Numbered from the stretch's first letter, positions 9,242 to 18,073 are shown. The stretch: DNA of 64,000 bases from Stigmatella aurantiaca (GCF_900109545.1 NZ_FOAP01000005.1:186001-250000); one strand, 5' to 3'. The notes: generated by a model not told the origin, from the letters alone. Translations and numbers: made by a program.

Positions 9242-9646
9242 ATGACTTCGAGCAATGCGGTACGGGCACGCCGGATGAACGTGTGCTCACCTGGAACGAG
9301 CCAGGATCTGTCCCAACTCGTCTCGCTGGGTAGGCCCGAGAACCTCGGCGGGAAGACGTTGGGAGGCAGACCGGAAATCTTCACCCGGGTGGATTTCCGG
9401 GCGGGCCCCATGACGGCGGGGCTCTTCGTGGCCACCCAGGGGCGCGTGGAGGTGACGTTCCCGTTCACCGAGCACGCCACCATCCTGGAGGGCGAGGTGA
9501 CGCTCACGGACGAAACTGGACAGACCCACACGTACCGCCCCGGGGACAGCTACTTCATCCAGCAGGGACAGGTCGTCATCTGGGAAGTGCACGGCGAGCG
9601 CGTCATCAAGTCGTTCTTCAACATCGCGGAGGGCTTCACCGGGTAG
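9242..9646 (+). CDS. Cupin domain protein (COG3450-like)
   Basis: 134 residues forming one small beta-barrel cupin. FTEHATILEGEVTLTDETG and YRPGDSYFIQQGQ match the two cupin motifs, with His/Glu metal candidates in the first. The family is related to ureidoglycine aminohydrolase-like and other sugar or amine-related cupins, but short stand-alone members have no fixed reaction. GGGAGGAG lies directly upstream of the ATG. It ends 13 bases from a convergent outer-membrane protein gene. Function beyond a metal-binding cupin is not assignable. Confidence 0.85.
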   Translation: MTSSNAVRARRMNVCSPGTSQDLSQLVSLGRPENLGGKTLGGRPEIFTRVDFRAGPMTAGLFVATQGRVEVTFPFTEHATILEGEVTLTDETGQTHTYRPGDSYFIQQGQVVIWEVHGERVIKSFFNIAEGFTG

Positions 9647-9659
9647 GCCCTCCCGCGCT

Positions 9660-10994
9660 TCAGCGCGCCCAGTCCACCCCCACGCCGGCCCCCGCGGTGA
9701 ACCCCCGCACCAGGGTGCCATCGGCCTGAGGGAAGTGCACGGTGCCGGTGGAGCCCCACACGTAGAGGGAGGACAGCAGGCGCTGGCGCAGCTCGGCCAG
9801 CAGGGAGTAGCGCGGGTGGGTCTTCAGGCCCACCACGATGGCGCGCGCGGTGATGCGCGTGCGGCCCCCCGGCAGTTGCAGCATCAGCGCCATGTCCGTG
9901 TCGATGCGGCCAAAGGCGAAGTACTCCGCGGCGGCGCTGGCCGAGAAATACAGCGCGTTCTCGGCATCCCCCAGCCCCAGCCGCAGCTCCCCGTAGCCGG
10001 AGAAGGCCCGCGACAGGCGCTCCTCGGCGAGCGGCTCCTCGGAGAGCCCCGTGGCGGAGAAGCGTGACAGCTCGTAGGAGGGCCCGAAGAGCCCGAAGCG
10101 GAAGCTGCCCCCTTGCGAGCGCCCCTCCAGGCGGCCGCTCACGTCCACCGCGCCGCGCATGCCGCGCGCGGACAGGCCCACGAAGCCGCCGAAGTCCAGC
10201 GGGCTCACATCCACGCGGCTGCCCGCCCCGGCCATGGCGAACAGCTGGAAGCGCTCGCCCTTGTAGATGGCCGCGTTGCCGCCCACGAGCGCGGCGGTGA
10301 GGGGCTCGGTGCGCTCCTCGCCCACGCGCCCGAAGTCGTGCGCGAGGGAGGCATTCACGTGGTAGCGGTCGAACACCGTCTCATCCGTGCTGGCCATGCG
10401 GCCAAGGTCCATGCGCAGCTCGCCCGCGAACAGCCGCATGGCGAGCACGTCGCTGGCGGCCACCTGGAGCCGGAAGGGGCCGAAGTAGCCCGTGGCGGTG
10501 GCCCCCGCCGGGTGGTAGTCGGCGGACAGCTGGTTGACGTAGCGGTCCACCAGGTGGCCCTCGCCCAGGGTGAAGGTGGTGAGGGGGCCCGCCCGGAAGA
10601 AGAACCGGCCCTCCTCCCGGCCCAGCCGCAGCTCCCGGATGAGCTGGCCCAAGTCACTCGGCGTGTCCCAGTCCTCGCGGCGCAGGTGGCCCCCGTAGTC
10701 CCCGGCCGTCTGCTTGGGGTCCTGGTCCACGAGGCGGAAGCGCAGCGTGGCGCCCACCTCCAGGGCGAAGTTCTCGCCCACGTCCAGGCGCAGCACGGGG
10801 GTGGCGGCGGCGAAGAAGTCCTGTTCGCCCCCACGGGTTCCCGACGGGAAGCTCAGCGGCCCGGCCTCGAGCAGCGCACGGAACTGAACGGAGGAGTCCC
10901 CGGAGGAGTCCCCAGCGTCCCCGGCGGAGACGTCCTCCACCGAAGAGGTCTGCTGGAGCACGGCGAGCAGGAGCAGGAAGGGAGCGGCGTTCAT
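9660..10994 (-). CDS. Predicted outer-membrane beta-barrel protein
   Basis: 444 residues starting MNAAPFLLLLAVLQQTSS, a plausible signal peptide, then an acidic Ser/Asp/Gly linker. The rest is alternating aromatic and polar strands (for example FALEVGATLRFRLVD, LYFSASAAAEYFAFG) and ends GFTAGAGVGVDWAR, a strand-like C-terminus expected of an outer-membrane barrel. There is no TonB box and no plug. The chosen ATG at 10994 starts the hydrophobic segment; longer in-frame readings lose the signal peptide. Specific family not recognised. It probably sits in the outer membrane as a porin-like or structural barrel. Confidence 0.75.
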   Translation of the reverse strand: MNAAPFLLLLAVLQQTSSVEDVSAGDAGDSSGDSSVQFRALLEAGPLSFPSGTRGGEQDFFAAATPVLRLDVGENFALEVGATLRFRLVDQDPKQTAGDYGGHLRREDWDTPSDLGQLIRELRLGREEGRFFFRAGPLTTFTLGEGHLVDRYVNQLSADYHPAGATATGYFGPFRLQVAASDVLAMRLFAGELRMDLGRMASTDETVFDRYHVNASLAHDFGRVGEERTEPLTAALVGGNAAIYKGERFQLFAMAGAGSRVDVSPLDFGGFVGLSARGMRGAVDVSGRLEGRSQGGSFRFGLFGPSYELSRFSATGLSEEPLAEERLSRAFSGYGELRLGLGDAENALYFSASAAAEYFAFGRIDTDMALMLQLPGGRTRITARAIVVGLKTHPRYSLLAELRQRLLSSLYVWGSTGTVHFPQADGTLVRGFTAGAGVGVDWAR

Positions 10995-11137
10995 CCGCTT
11001 CACTCTACCCGCCTCCTCCAGACCCGAAAGCCGTAGGGACACAAAATGCCCGGGGCGCCCCCTCGCGGGGCCTGGGCCCCACACTCAGCGTCCACCGGGC
11101 AACGCCCGGGGCGTGGCCCGAGGCCTGCCTGCCTGCC

Positions 11138-12727
11138 TCAGTGCTCCTGAGGCACCGTGTTCGCGGCCGGCAGGCTCGCGGGGTGAGGCCGCGCGGGCAG
11201 GCTGCCGAACCAGCGCGCGAGGAAGCGCACGCCCGAGGCCACAAAGCTCTGCTCCTGCTTCAGCGACTCGAAGAGGCTCTCGTCGATCAGCGAGTCCTCC
11301 GGGTCGAACCCCAGCTCCTCGGGCACCAGCGGCTTGATGAGCGGGTTCTGGTCGAACACCGTCTCCAGTGGGTGCGCGCGCAGGCGCGCCTCGCCGCGGG
11401 CCGCCACGCCATCCAGGAAGGAGACGAGCCCGTCCGCGCGGGCCAGCTGGCGCAGCTCCGCCGGGCGCGACACCCCGCTGAGCTCCGACATGAGGCTCAC
11501 GCGGAGCCGCCGGATGGCGCGGCGCAGGAGCGCCCCGTTCTCTTCGGGCACCTCCCAGGCCAGGTTCAGCTCCGAGTCCACCCCGAGGCTGCGGTTGGTG
11601 GTGTTCGCCGAGCCGAGCGTGAGCAGCCGGTCATCCACCACCAGGAGCTTCGAGTGCACGTAGGTGTAGACATCCTGGCCCGCCTCATCGCGCGACACCG
11701 AGCAGTAGACGCCCAGCGCATGGCCCGTCTCCTTCGCCACGCGCTGGAGCAGGCGCAGGAGCCGCACCTGGGCCACGCCCATGGCGAGCTGCTCGCGCAG
11801 CGCCTCGGGCATGCGGGGCAGCACGAAGACGATGTTGAGCCGGCTCCGGTCCTTGGCGCGCATGCGGCGCACGAGCGCATGGAAGAGGGTGCGCGAGGAG
11901 AAGTACTGGTTCTCGAAGTAGAGGAAGTGCTCGGCCGCGTCGATGGCATCCAGGTACAGCGCGCGGATCTCCTGCACCTGCTCCTGGAAGGGCACCAGCG
12001 TCTTGCCGAAGGTGCGGCAGATGGCCACCGGCCCGGGCGGCAGCGGCACCGTGGGCTTCAGGTCCACGTCGTCGCGCGACACGGGGGTGGGCAGGCGCAG
12101 CGTGCCACCGCCGGAGTTGAACCAGCGCGCCTCGAACAGCTCCGCCAGCTTCTCCACCACGGGGCCGGTGAGCACCGACTGCACATCGTGGTAGGGGCCG
12201 TGCGGATCTCTGCCGTTGTCGCAGCGCAGCGTGGAGCGGGCCGGGTGGTCGCGGTCATCCCAGCGGCAGTCGCAGATGTCCATGCCGCCGGTGAACGCCA
12301 CGCGCCCGTCGATGAGGACCAGCTTCTGGTGGTGCGCCGCGTAGAGCGGCGCGGAGGTATCGAAGCGGAAGGACAGCCGGTCGCTGTACCCGTTGAACAG
12401 CGTGTGCTGCATCCACTCGCGCTCCATCGCGAGCAGCACGTTGAAATCCCACGCCAGGATGTAGATGTGCAGCTCCGGGTTCTTCTCGCACAGCTCGCGC
12501 AGCAGCGGCAGCATGCGCAGCTCGCCCTGAGCCTGCCCGGCGTCCTCGCCGCGCAGCAGCGAGACATCGCTGTCGAACTGCCATCCGGTGATGGCGATGT
12601 AACTCTTGGCCCGGAGCGCCTCGCGGTAGAAAGCCTTGTAGTAGTCCCGTCCGTCGACGAGCACTCCCGCGTCATGCGCTTCGGTCTGTGTCCAGCAGTT
12701 GCGTCCGGGTTCCAGGATGCGTTTCAA
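11138..12727 (-). CDS. Phospholipase D family protein (cardiolipin synthase-like)
   Basis: About 529 residues with two HxKxxxxD catalytic motifs: HQKLVLID (His133, Lys135, Asp140) and HSKLLVVD in the C-terminal third, each followed by a Gly/Ser/Asn segment (FTGGMD and LGSANTTNRS). The paired motifs form the active site of the PLD/cardiolipin synthase superfamily, which uses a phosphohistidine intermediate to hydrolyse or transfer phosphatidyl groups. No transmembrane helices are obvious, unlike classical ClsA, so a cytosolic or peripheral enzyme is likely. The TTG at 12727 has GGGAGAGG six bases upstream; a GTG at 12763 is the alternative start. The small-protein gene upstream is co-directional. 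Confidence 0.88.
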   Translation of the reverse strand: MKRILEPGRNCWTQTEAHDAGVLVDGRDYYKAFYREALRAKSYIAITGWQFDSDVSLLRGEDAGQAQGELRMLPLLRELCEKNPELHIYILAWDFNVLLAMEREWMQHTLFNGYSDRLSFRFDTSAPLYAAHHQKLVLIDGRVAFTGGMDICDCRWDDRDHPARSTLRCDNGRDPHGPYHDVQSVLTGPVVEKLAELFEARWFNSGGGTLRLPTPVSRDDVDLKPTVPLPPGPVAICRTFGKTLVPFQEQVQEIRALYLDAIDAAEHFLYFENQYFSSRTLFHALVRRMRAKDRSRLNIVFVLPRMPEALREQLAMGVAQVRLLRLLQRVAKETGHALGVYCSVSRDEAGQDVYTYVHSKLLVVDDRLLTLGSANTTNRSLGVDSELNLAWEVPEENGALLRRAIRRLRVSLMSELSGVSRPAELRQLARADGLVSFLDGVAARGEARLRAHPLETVFDQNPLIKPLVPEELGFDPEDSLIDESLFESLKQEQSFVASGVRFLARWFGSLPARPHPASLPAANTVPQEH

Positions 12728-12782
12728 GATGAACCTCTCCCGATGGCCTGCCCCCCGAGGCACCGGCCGCGTGGCCTGTGCC

Positions 12783-13022
12783 TCAGCCGACGAAGACGAT
12801 GTTCTTGCCCGTAGCGAGCGTCATGTTGGGCGAGGAGACGACCTTGGCCACCTTCTTCACCTCGCCCCCCACGGTGTCGAACGCCGCGGCGATCAGGTCG
12901 CCCAGCGTCACCTGCACCCGGCGCACCGGCCGCGCCACGTTGGCGGCCACCCGGGCCACCTTCGCCTTCGTCTGACGGGTCTTCCGCTGAATGACCTGAT
13001 CACGCCGCTGAGCCTTCGCCAT
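12783..13022 (-). CDS. Small basic protein, 79 aa
   Basis: Starts MAKAQRRDQVIQRKTRQTKAK and ends KNIVFVG. The N-terminal half is strongly basic (Arg/Lys-Gln), and the middle reads VTLGDLIAAAFDTVGGEVKKVAKVV, an amphipathic helix. A GGAG lies 8 bases before the ATG at 13022. No signal peptide or Cys. The shape is that of a small nucleic-acid or membrane-associated helper, but I recognise no family. It lies 55 bases upstream of the phospholipase D start and may be co-transcribed with it. Confidence 0.65.
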   Translation of the reverse strand: MAKAQRRDQVIQRKTRQTKAKVARVAANVARPVRRVQVTLGDLIAAAFDTVGGEVKKVAKVVSSPNMTLATGKNIVFVG

Positions 13023-13412
13023 GGTCTTTTCTCCGAGGAGTGCTGGTGGGCTACTGCTTGGTTGTTCCAGGCCCGGCCAAACCGCCGCCGCCCTGCGCAG
13101 TTCCTCTTCAGCAACCCGTGTGCCAGGCTCTAACCCATTGGTTTTATTGGCCGCCTCCTGGAATCCGAGGTTCATGCCTCCCGAAAAAGGACTGACATTT
13201 TTTCAGAAGGCGGGGAAGATCGGAATGAATGACGGGATCACCCCCGGCCCTGGGGCATCAAAACATTCGCCGCTTTACAACTTGCTACAACACATGTGTC
13301 GCCGGGGCGGCCCCCTGCCCCCAGGTAGTCCGGCTTACATCCGGGGCAATTTGCATTTGACGCCTTTAACCGTTCCAATGGAGTGTGGGGCGAGTCTTGA
13401 GGTGCTTGACCC
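13023..13412. promoter_or_regulatory. 390-bp divergent intergenic region with candidate operators
   Basis: This is the longest gene-free stretch. It separates the small basic protein (leftward) from the V4R-like protein (rightward), so it should hold both promoters. It is less GC-rich than its flanks. Visible elements are a direct repeat TACAAC at 13276-13281 and 13286-13291, spaced exactly 10 bp (one helical turn), which runs into a perfect palindrome ACACATGTGT (13290-13299). A GAAAAA/TTTTTT pair lies around 13185-13202. No clear sigma-70 or sigma-54 promoter could be fixed by eye, and no small gene is convincing here. Confidence 0.4.
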
Positions 13413-13985
13413 ATGGAATCGAACGCACCCCCCCTCAAGGCCAAGTCCGAGATGAACGATCCCTACCCGAACTCCCAGGTGGTCGGACAATCCATCCTCG
13501 CCATCGTCGGCGGCATGGAAGTGGTCCAGGCGCGGGCGCTTCGCATCCTGGAGGAGAATGGGATTGCTCCCTTGAAGGCGGACGTGTGGTACCCGATGTC
13601 CAGCCTGCTCAACTCCTTCCAGCTCATCTTCGAGAAGATTGGCCCCAGCACGGTGCGCGCCATCGGGAGGAAGATTCCCGACAACGCCCGGTTCCCGGTG
13701 AACCTGGACTCGCTGGAGAAGGGCCTGCGTTCCATCGACGTGGCCTACCACCTCAATCATCGCGGGAGCGACAGGATTGGCGACTACCGGTACGAACAGA
13801 TCGACCGGCGGAGCGCCCGGATGGTTTGCGACAACCCGTATCCCTGCGACCTGGATCTGGGGTTGATCGAAGCGGTGTGTGACCGGTTCCGGCCCAAGGA
13901 TGCGCTCTGGGTGCGCATCGAGCACGACCCCAAGAGCTGCCGTCGCCGGGGTGACGCTTCCTGCACCTATCTCATCACGTGGTAG
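13413..13985 (+). CDS. V4R-like domain protein, 190 aa
   Basis: A soluble protein with a helical first half (VVGQSILAIVGGMEVVQARALR) and an alpha/beta second half. It ends KSCRRRGDASCTYLITW. Two cysteines around RRGD at the extreme C-terminus are the hallmark of V4R (4-vinyl reductase) and related heme-NO-binding-like sensory domains, where they can bind metal. No output domain is attached. The next gene, a heme-oxygenase-like diiron protein, begins 81 bases downstream on the same strand, suggesting a shared function. The assignment is by fold pattern only; a general myxobacterial protein of unknown role is the alternative. Confidence 0.6.
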   Translation: MESNAPPLKAKSEMNDPYPNSQVVGQSILAIVGGMEVVQARALRILEENGIAPLKADVWYPMSSLLNSFQLIFEKIGPSTVRAIGRKIPDNARFPVNLDSLEKGLRSIDVAYHLNHRGSDRIGDYRYEQIDRRSARMVCDNPYPCDLDLGLIEAVCDRFRPKDALWVRIEHDPKSCRRRGDASCTYLITW

Positions 13986-14066
13986 TAGCCCTGACCCGAA
14001 CCCCCTTACATAGCAGTCATCCTCACCTGAGTGAGGCGCCACGAACGGCAGGTCGGGAGGAAGTCC

Positions 14067-14846
14067 ATGAAGGTCATCCTGGAATACATCGCAGCGCGTC
14101 AGCATCTGTTCGCCGAACACCCCTTTTTCGAGGACCTGAAGCTCGATCGGCCCATCGATCAGATCATGGCCTTCGCGCCCAAGCTGGCCTTCTGGGTGAT
14201 GACATTCCAGGACGTGCTGCGGCTCAACGCGCACTTCATCAGCGACCCCGCGCTCAAGCAGCTCACCATCCAGCACCGCTCGGAAGAGGTGGGGCATGAC
14301 CGGTGGTTCTTCGAGGACATCGCGGAGCTGACGGGCAAGCAGCTCACCGTCAGCGCGCTGTTCGGCCGGGCGCACACCGCCACGCGCGATGCGACGTACG
14401 CGCTCATCTCCGAGGTGTACCGCCCCATGGATGACCGGCTGCGCATCGCGCTGGTGCTGACCATGGAGGCGACGAGCCACGTGTTCTTCAGCCGCACCGC
14501 GGCATTGGTGGCCGCCAAGGGCAACACCGAGCGGCTGCGCTACTTCTCGGACTTCCACGTGCAGGTGGAGGCCCAGCACGAAGTCTTCGAGGAGGAGATG
14601 GAGCGGCGGCTGCGCGCCATGGAGCTGCCCGAGGAGCTGCGCGTACAAGGGCTGGCGCTGGTGGAGCGCACCTACGCCGTCTTCGACGCGATGATGCACG
14701 GGCTGCGGCAGGAGGTGGCCAGCGCCCTGGAGCCGCTGGCGCCCACGGTGGCCCTCCAGCATGCGGCGCTGCCCCTGGCGCTCCAGCCCCAGAAGCCGCA
14801 GGCCGAGGTGCTGACCGGGCAGGCCGTGGAGTGCCTGGCCGTCTGA
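14067..14846 (+). CDS. Heme-oxygenase-like diiron protein (HDO superfamily candidate)
   Basis: 259 residues, all helical. Candidate metal ligands follow the HDO pattern: EEVGHD (Glu and His about residues 71-75), TMEATSH in the middle helix and HVQVEAQHE in the later helix, giving three Glu/His pairs. This superfamily (CADD, SznF, UndA relatives) uses an Fe2 centre and O2 for oxidative chemistry on amino or fatty acids; a TenA/PqqC-like cofactor-free role is the alternative. The ATG at 14067 has GGGAGGA upstream. The C-terminal 35 residues are Pro/Gln-rich and variable. It probably works with the V4R-like protein encoded just upstream. Confidence 0.65.
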   Translation: MKVILEYIAARQHLFAEHPFFEDLKLDRPIDQIMAFAPKLAFWVMTFQDVLRLNAHFISDPALKQLTIQHRSEEVGHDRWFFEDIAELTGKQLTVSALFGRAHTATRDATYALISEVYRPMDDRLRIALVLTMEATSHVFFSRTAALVAAKGNTERLRYFSDFHVQVEAQHEVFEEEMERRLRAMELPEELRVQGLALVERTYAVFDAMMHGLRQEVASALEPLAPTVALQHAALPLALQPQKPQAEVLTGQAVECLAV

Positions 14847-14853
14847 GCGGACG

Positions 14854-15306
14854 CTACTTCGGGGGCGGGGAGAGCACGAGGATGAGCTCTCCGCCCACGT
14901 GCCGGCCGGCCTTCTGATAGACGGAGCCCTGGCGCCCCAGCTCCACGTCCATGGCGGACTGCTTGGGGATGACCACGCGGACGGTGGCGGTGCCGTCCTT
15001 GAAGGCCAGGAGCTGCAGCGAGGCGTTGACGCCGTTGGGCAGGCGGATCTCCGTGGCCTTCTGGGCCTCCACGGTGACGGTCTCCAGGGACAGCCGCTTG
15101 AAGGAGGTGAAGCTGAAGTTCTGCTTGCGGAACAGCTCCTTCATCTTCTCCAGCTCGGGGGGCTCCACCGCGTCGCCCTTGTTGGAGGCAAGCACCACCT
15201 CCGCCTGCACCTTCACCGTCTGGGCCTGGGCGTGCGCGTCCGCTGGGGGCAGGAGCACCAGCCCCAGCGACAGCAGCGAGAGCACCGCCTGCGTCTGAAT
15301 CCTCAC
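14854..15306 (-). CDS. Exported protein of the sigma/anti-sigma operon
   Basis: 150 residues with a clear signal peptide (AVLSLLSLGLVLLPPADAHAQ). The mature part is a small beta-rich protein ending GGELILVLSPPPK. It overlaps the upstream anti-sigma gene by 4 bases (ATGA at 15303-15306), so it is translationally coupled to it. No Cys and no known catalytic motif are seen. As the third gene of an ECF operon it may be a periplasmic partner that senses or transmits envelope state, but that role is inferred from position only. Confidence 0.75.
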   Translation of the reverse strand: MRIQTQAVLSLLSLGLVLLPPADAHAQAQTVKVQAEVVLASNKGDAVEPPELEKMKELFRKQNFSFTSFKRLSLETVTVEAQKATEIRLPNGVNASLQLLAFKDGTATVRVVIPKQSAMDVELGRQGSVYQKAGRHVGGELILVLSPPPK

Positions 15307-15947
15307 AAGGAACCTCCCTGGGTGTCCGGCGGCGACGCCGGGTTCATCGGCCGGGGAGCATCCTCCCGCCGCAGCCCGTCCCGCTCCAGCCCCGCGCCTG
15401 TCCCACCGTCCTCATCCTGACCGGGCTGGGCCCCCGGTGTGTCCTGGTCCACAAGCCAGATGATGGCGCCGCCGTTGTCCGTCTCCATCACCACCGGGGC
15501 CACGCGCGCCGGCTCGTAGGCGCTCACCCGCTGCACCGTCATCCGCTCGGCGCCGTAGCCCTCCGGGGCGCCGCGGCCCATGAGCAGGGGCACCGCCACC
15601 ACCGTCAGCACCGCGGCGGTGGCCAGCGAGGAGACCATGGCCGTGCGCTGGTAGAGGAACATCTCCGAGAGCGACAGCTTGAGCCGCTCCAGGAGGGGCG
15701 GCTTCTCGGGGGTGATGCGGGCCATCACCTTCTGGGTGAAGTCCTTGAAGTCCACATCGTCCACCGCCATGTCCAGGCCCACGCGCAGGAGGCCCGCCTC
15801 GGCGCGGAAGTCCGCCGTGCGCCCCATGCACTCCTTGCAGGCGCCCAAGTGGCGCTCCACGTTGACGCGCTCCGCGGGCGTCAGCTCTCCATCGATGTAG
15901 GGAGACAGGAACGGGATGAACCGCTCGCAAGCAGGATTACCGGCCAT
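15303..15947 (-). CDS. Anti-sigma factor with zf-HC2 zinc finger
   Basis: 214 residues. The N-terminal anti-sigma domain has the ZAS pattern His33-x3-Cys37-x2-Cys40 (HLGACKEC) plus Cys7. One transmembrane segment lies around residues 104-124 (AMVSSLATAAVLTVVAVPLLM), putting the C-terminal ~90 residues, rich in Pro, Gly and Asp, in the periplasm. It is encoded 68 bases after the ECF sigma gene and almost certainly sequesters that sigma factor until an envelope signal releases it. Confidence 0.92.
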   Translation of the reverse strand: MAGNPACERFIPFLSPYIDGELTPAERVNVERHLGACKECMGRTADFRAEAGLLRVGLDMAVDDVDFKDFTQKVMARITPEKPPLLERLKLSLSEMFLYQRTAMVSSLATAAVLTVVAVPLLMGRGAPEGYGAERMTVQRVSAYEPARVAPVVMETDNGGAIIWLVDQDTPGAQPGQDEDGGTGAGLERDGLRREDAPRPMNPASPPDTQGGSL

Positions 15948-16015
15948 AGCATTCTCTCAGAAAAGTGATGCCCCGGAGGTGTGACGGCGGCCACAGGCCG
16001 ATATTCCAACCCGTC

Positions 16016-16633
16016 TCACTCACTTCCTACTCCGCTCTTGGATTCGTCCAACTCCAGGTACTCACTGAGGATTTTCTGGACCTTGGTGCGCGCGTGGAAG
16101 AGCCGGCTCATCACCGTGCCCTTGGGAATGTCCAGCGTGCGCGACAGCTCCTCGTAGGACATGCCCTCGATTTCGCGCAGCAGCAGGATGGCGCGGTGCT
16201 TCTCGGGCACCGTGGCCAGGGCCTCCTGGATCTTGTCGGCCAGCTCCCGGCGCAGGGCGCTCTTCTGGGGGTTGGTGCCCAGGCGGCTGCCCAGCGCGCC
16301 GATGTTCGCCTGGGACAAGTCCAGGGACTGCGTCTCGTCGAACTCCACCGGCTCGCCGCCCGCGCCCGCGCGCTTGCGGATGAGATCAATGCAGATGTTG
16401 ACGGTGATGCGGTAGAGCCACGTGTAGAAGGACGAGTCGCCCTTGAAGTGGTCCAAGTACTTGTAGACCTTGACGAACGCCTCTTGCGAGACGTCCATCG
16501 CCTCCTCCTTGTCCTTGAGCATTCCCAGCGCGACGGCGTACACCTTGCGCTGGTAGCGCTCGACGAGGAGCTTGAAAGCGCGCTGGTCGCCGTTGCGGAC
16601 GCGCTTGACGAGGGTAAGGTCGTCGGTGGCCAA
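16016..16633 (-). CDS. ECF RNA polymerase sigma factor (RpoE-like)
   Basis: 205 residues with region 2 (QEAFVKVYKYLDHFKGDSSF, then TWLYRITVNICIDLIRK) and region 4 (LPEKH-like VPEKHRAILLLREIEGMSYEE, then IPKGTVMSRLFHAR helix-turn-helix). This is the standard sigma-E class layout without extra domains. The start is TTG at 16633 (protein MATDDLTLVKRV) with AGGGTG about 8 bases upstream. It heads a three-gene operon with its anti-sigma factor and an exported protein, so autoregulation is likely, though I could not fix the promoter by eye. Confidence 0.95.
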   Translation of the reverse strand: MATDDLTLVKRVRNGDQRAFKLLVERYQRKVYAVALGMLKDKEEAMDVSQEAFVKVYKYLDHFKGDSSFYTWLYRITVNICIDLIRKRAGAGGEPVEFDETQSLDLSQANIGALGSRLGTNPQKSALRRELADKIQEALATVPEKHRAILLLREIEGMSYEELSRTLDIPKGTVMSRLFHARTKVQKILSEYLELDESKSGVGSE

Positions 16634-16714
16634 GGGGGGTACACCCTACCACGCACGAACGCTTTCCCAACAAATCCGTGAGCCTCCGGGTGAAATTGAA
16701 CCCTGGGCGGGGGA

Positions 16715-18073
16715 CTACAGCGCCACCAGCAGGATGATCAAAATCATCATCCCCACGATGGCCAGCACCGCCCCGAAGGCGAGCTGATCCCACTTCTCCT
16801 GTTCGATGGCGCTGTCCTCGGGGCCCGCCCGGAAGCGGTGGAGGACGTTCCAGAGCATGTTGCGGCCCAGCCGCTTCGCCCGGCCCTTCCACCGGTCCAG
16901 GGGGGCCTCGTCGCCGGCCAGGCGCTCGGCGTCCGTGCGGGCGGGCACCATTACCTGCGGCGGCAGGTGCAAGAGCTGCGGGGACACCCGGACGAACTCC
17001 GCCTGGCCGGGGATGCGCTCCAGCGCGGGGCGCTCGGGCCCCTGCGTGAAGGCGTTGTCCCGGTGCTCCTGGGAGGGCGCCTGCGGGGGCTCGTCCTTGG
17101 GCTGCGGCTTGCGGGCGGCCTCCTGCGGCTGCGCGGACTCCGAGAGGCGCACCTCCGGCGGGGGCTCGGGCTGGACTTGCTCGGCGCGCGCCCGGGCCTC
17201 CTCGGGGTTGGAGGCCTCCAGCACCCACTGGGCCGCGGCCATGCCGTCATCGCCCGTGTGGGCGTCCCGGAGCTCGGAGAAGCCCTGGTCCTTCAGGGCC
17301 TTGTCGAAGGTCTCCCGCCCCTCCGGGGTGGACTCGTGCCCCGCGGCGGCCTCGGCGTAGGCGGTGAAGAAGGCCCAGGCGCGCAGCGCCCGCTCCGAGG
17401 AGGGCATGTCCGAGGGCCGCAGTTGCTGGTGGAGCAGGGCCAGGTCCGAGGCGAAGCGCTTGGCCACGCCCTCCTGGCTCACCAGCTTCTCGAGCCCTCC
17501 GGGCACCAGGTCCCTCACCGGCAGCACCCGGCCCCGGGCCTCGCCCTGGCCCAGCGCGGGGCGGTTGCCCGTGGTGGGCGTGGCCCCGAAGCCATCGCGC
17601 GTCTGGGTGCGTCCGCCGGGTTGGGTGTCCCCGCCCTTGGAGGGGCCCGCGGGCCGCTCCTTGCCACCCGGGGCTTCGGGCATCCTGACGATGCGGGTGC
17701 CACCGCCACGACCGATGGGCGTATCCATGGGGCTGACCGGGGGCCCCTGCGGGGCCTGCTGGGGAGACCCGGAGGGTAGCACGTCTTTGCCCTTGCGCGC
17801 CGGAGGGGCCTCCGCCGGGAGCTGGGGCATGATCAACGTGGCCATGACGGCCTTGCCCCGCGTCCCTGTGCCCTTCTCCTGCGTCAGCGCGTCGGCGAAC
17901 GTGGCCGGCACGCGCACCTGGGGCGGGGTGTCCGAGCGGGAACCCAGGGCCGGACGCTCGCCCGTCCGGCCCCGGCCCTCCCGGGGACCCTCCGCGGTGG
18001 GCGCAGGTCCGATGCGGGTGGCTTCACCACCCCCACTTCGTGCGCCCCTGCCGAGTTCCCCTACATGACCCAT
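16715..18073 (-). CDS. Pro/Gly/Arg-rich tail-anchored protein of unknown function
   Basis: 452 residues. The first ~170 are low-complexity Pro/Gly/Arg. A folded helical part around 200-290 (SDLALLHQQLRPSDMPSSERALRAWAF and onward) is followed by another Pro/Glu/Gln-rich linker. The very C-terminus is one hydrophobic helix (FGAVLAIVGMMILIILLVAL), so the bulk should face the cytoplasm with a tail anchor. The start is uncertain: ATG 18073 has GGGAG too close, TTG 18103 is the longer option. It lies 81 bases upstream of the sigma factor gene and may belong to the same transcription unit. No family recognised. Confidence 0.7.
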   Translation of the reverse strand: MGHVGELGRGARSGGGEATRIGPAPTAEGPREGRGRTGERPALGSRSDTPPQVRVPATFADALTQEKGTGTRGKAVMATLIMPQLPAEAPPARKGKDVLPSGSPQQAPQGPPVSPMDTPIGRGGGTRIVRMPEAPGGKERPAGPSKGGDTQPGGRTQTRDGFGATPTTGNRPALGQGEARGRVLPVRDLVPGGLEKLVSQEGVAKRFASDLALLHQQLRPSDMPSSERALRAWAFFTAYAEAAAGHESTPEGRETFDKALKDQGFSELRDAHTGDDGMAAAQWVLEASNPEEARARAEQVQPEPPPEVRLSESAQPQEAARKPQPKDEPPQAPSQEHRDNAFTQGPERPALERIPGQAEFVRVSPQLLHLPPQVMVPARTDAERLAGDEAPLDRWKGRAKRLGRNMLWNVLHRFRAGPEDSAIEQEKWDQLAFGAVLAIVGMMILIILLVAL

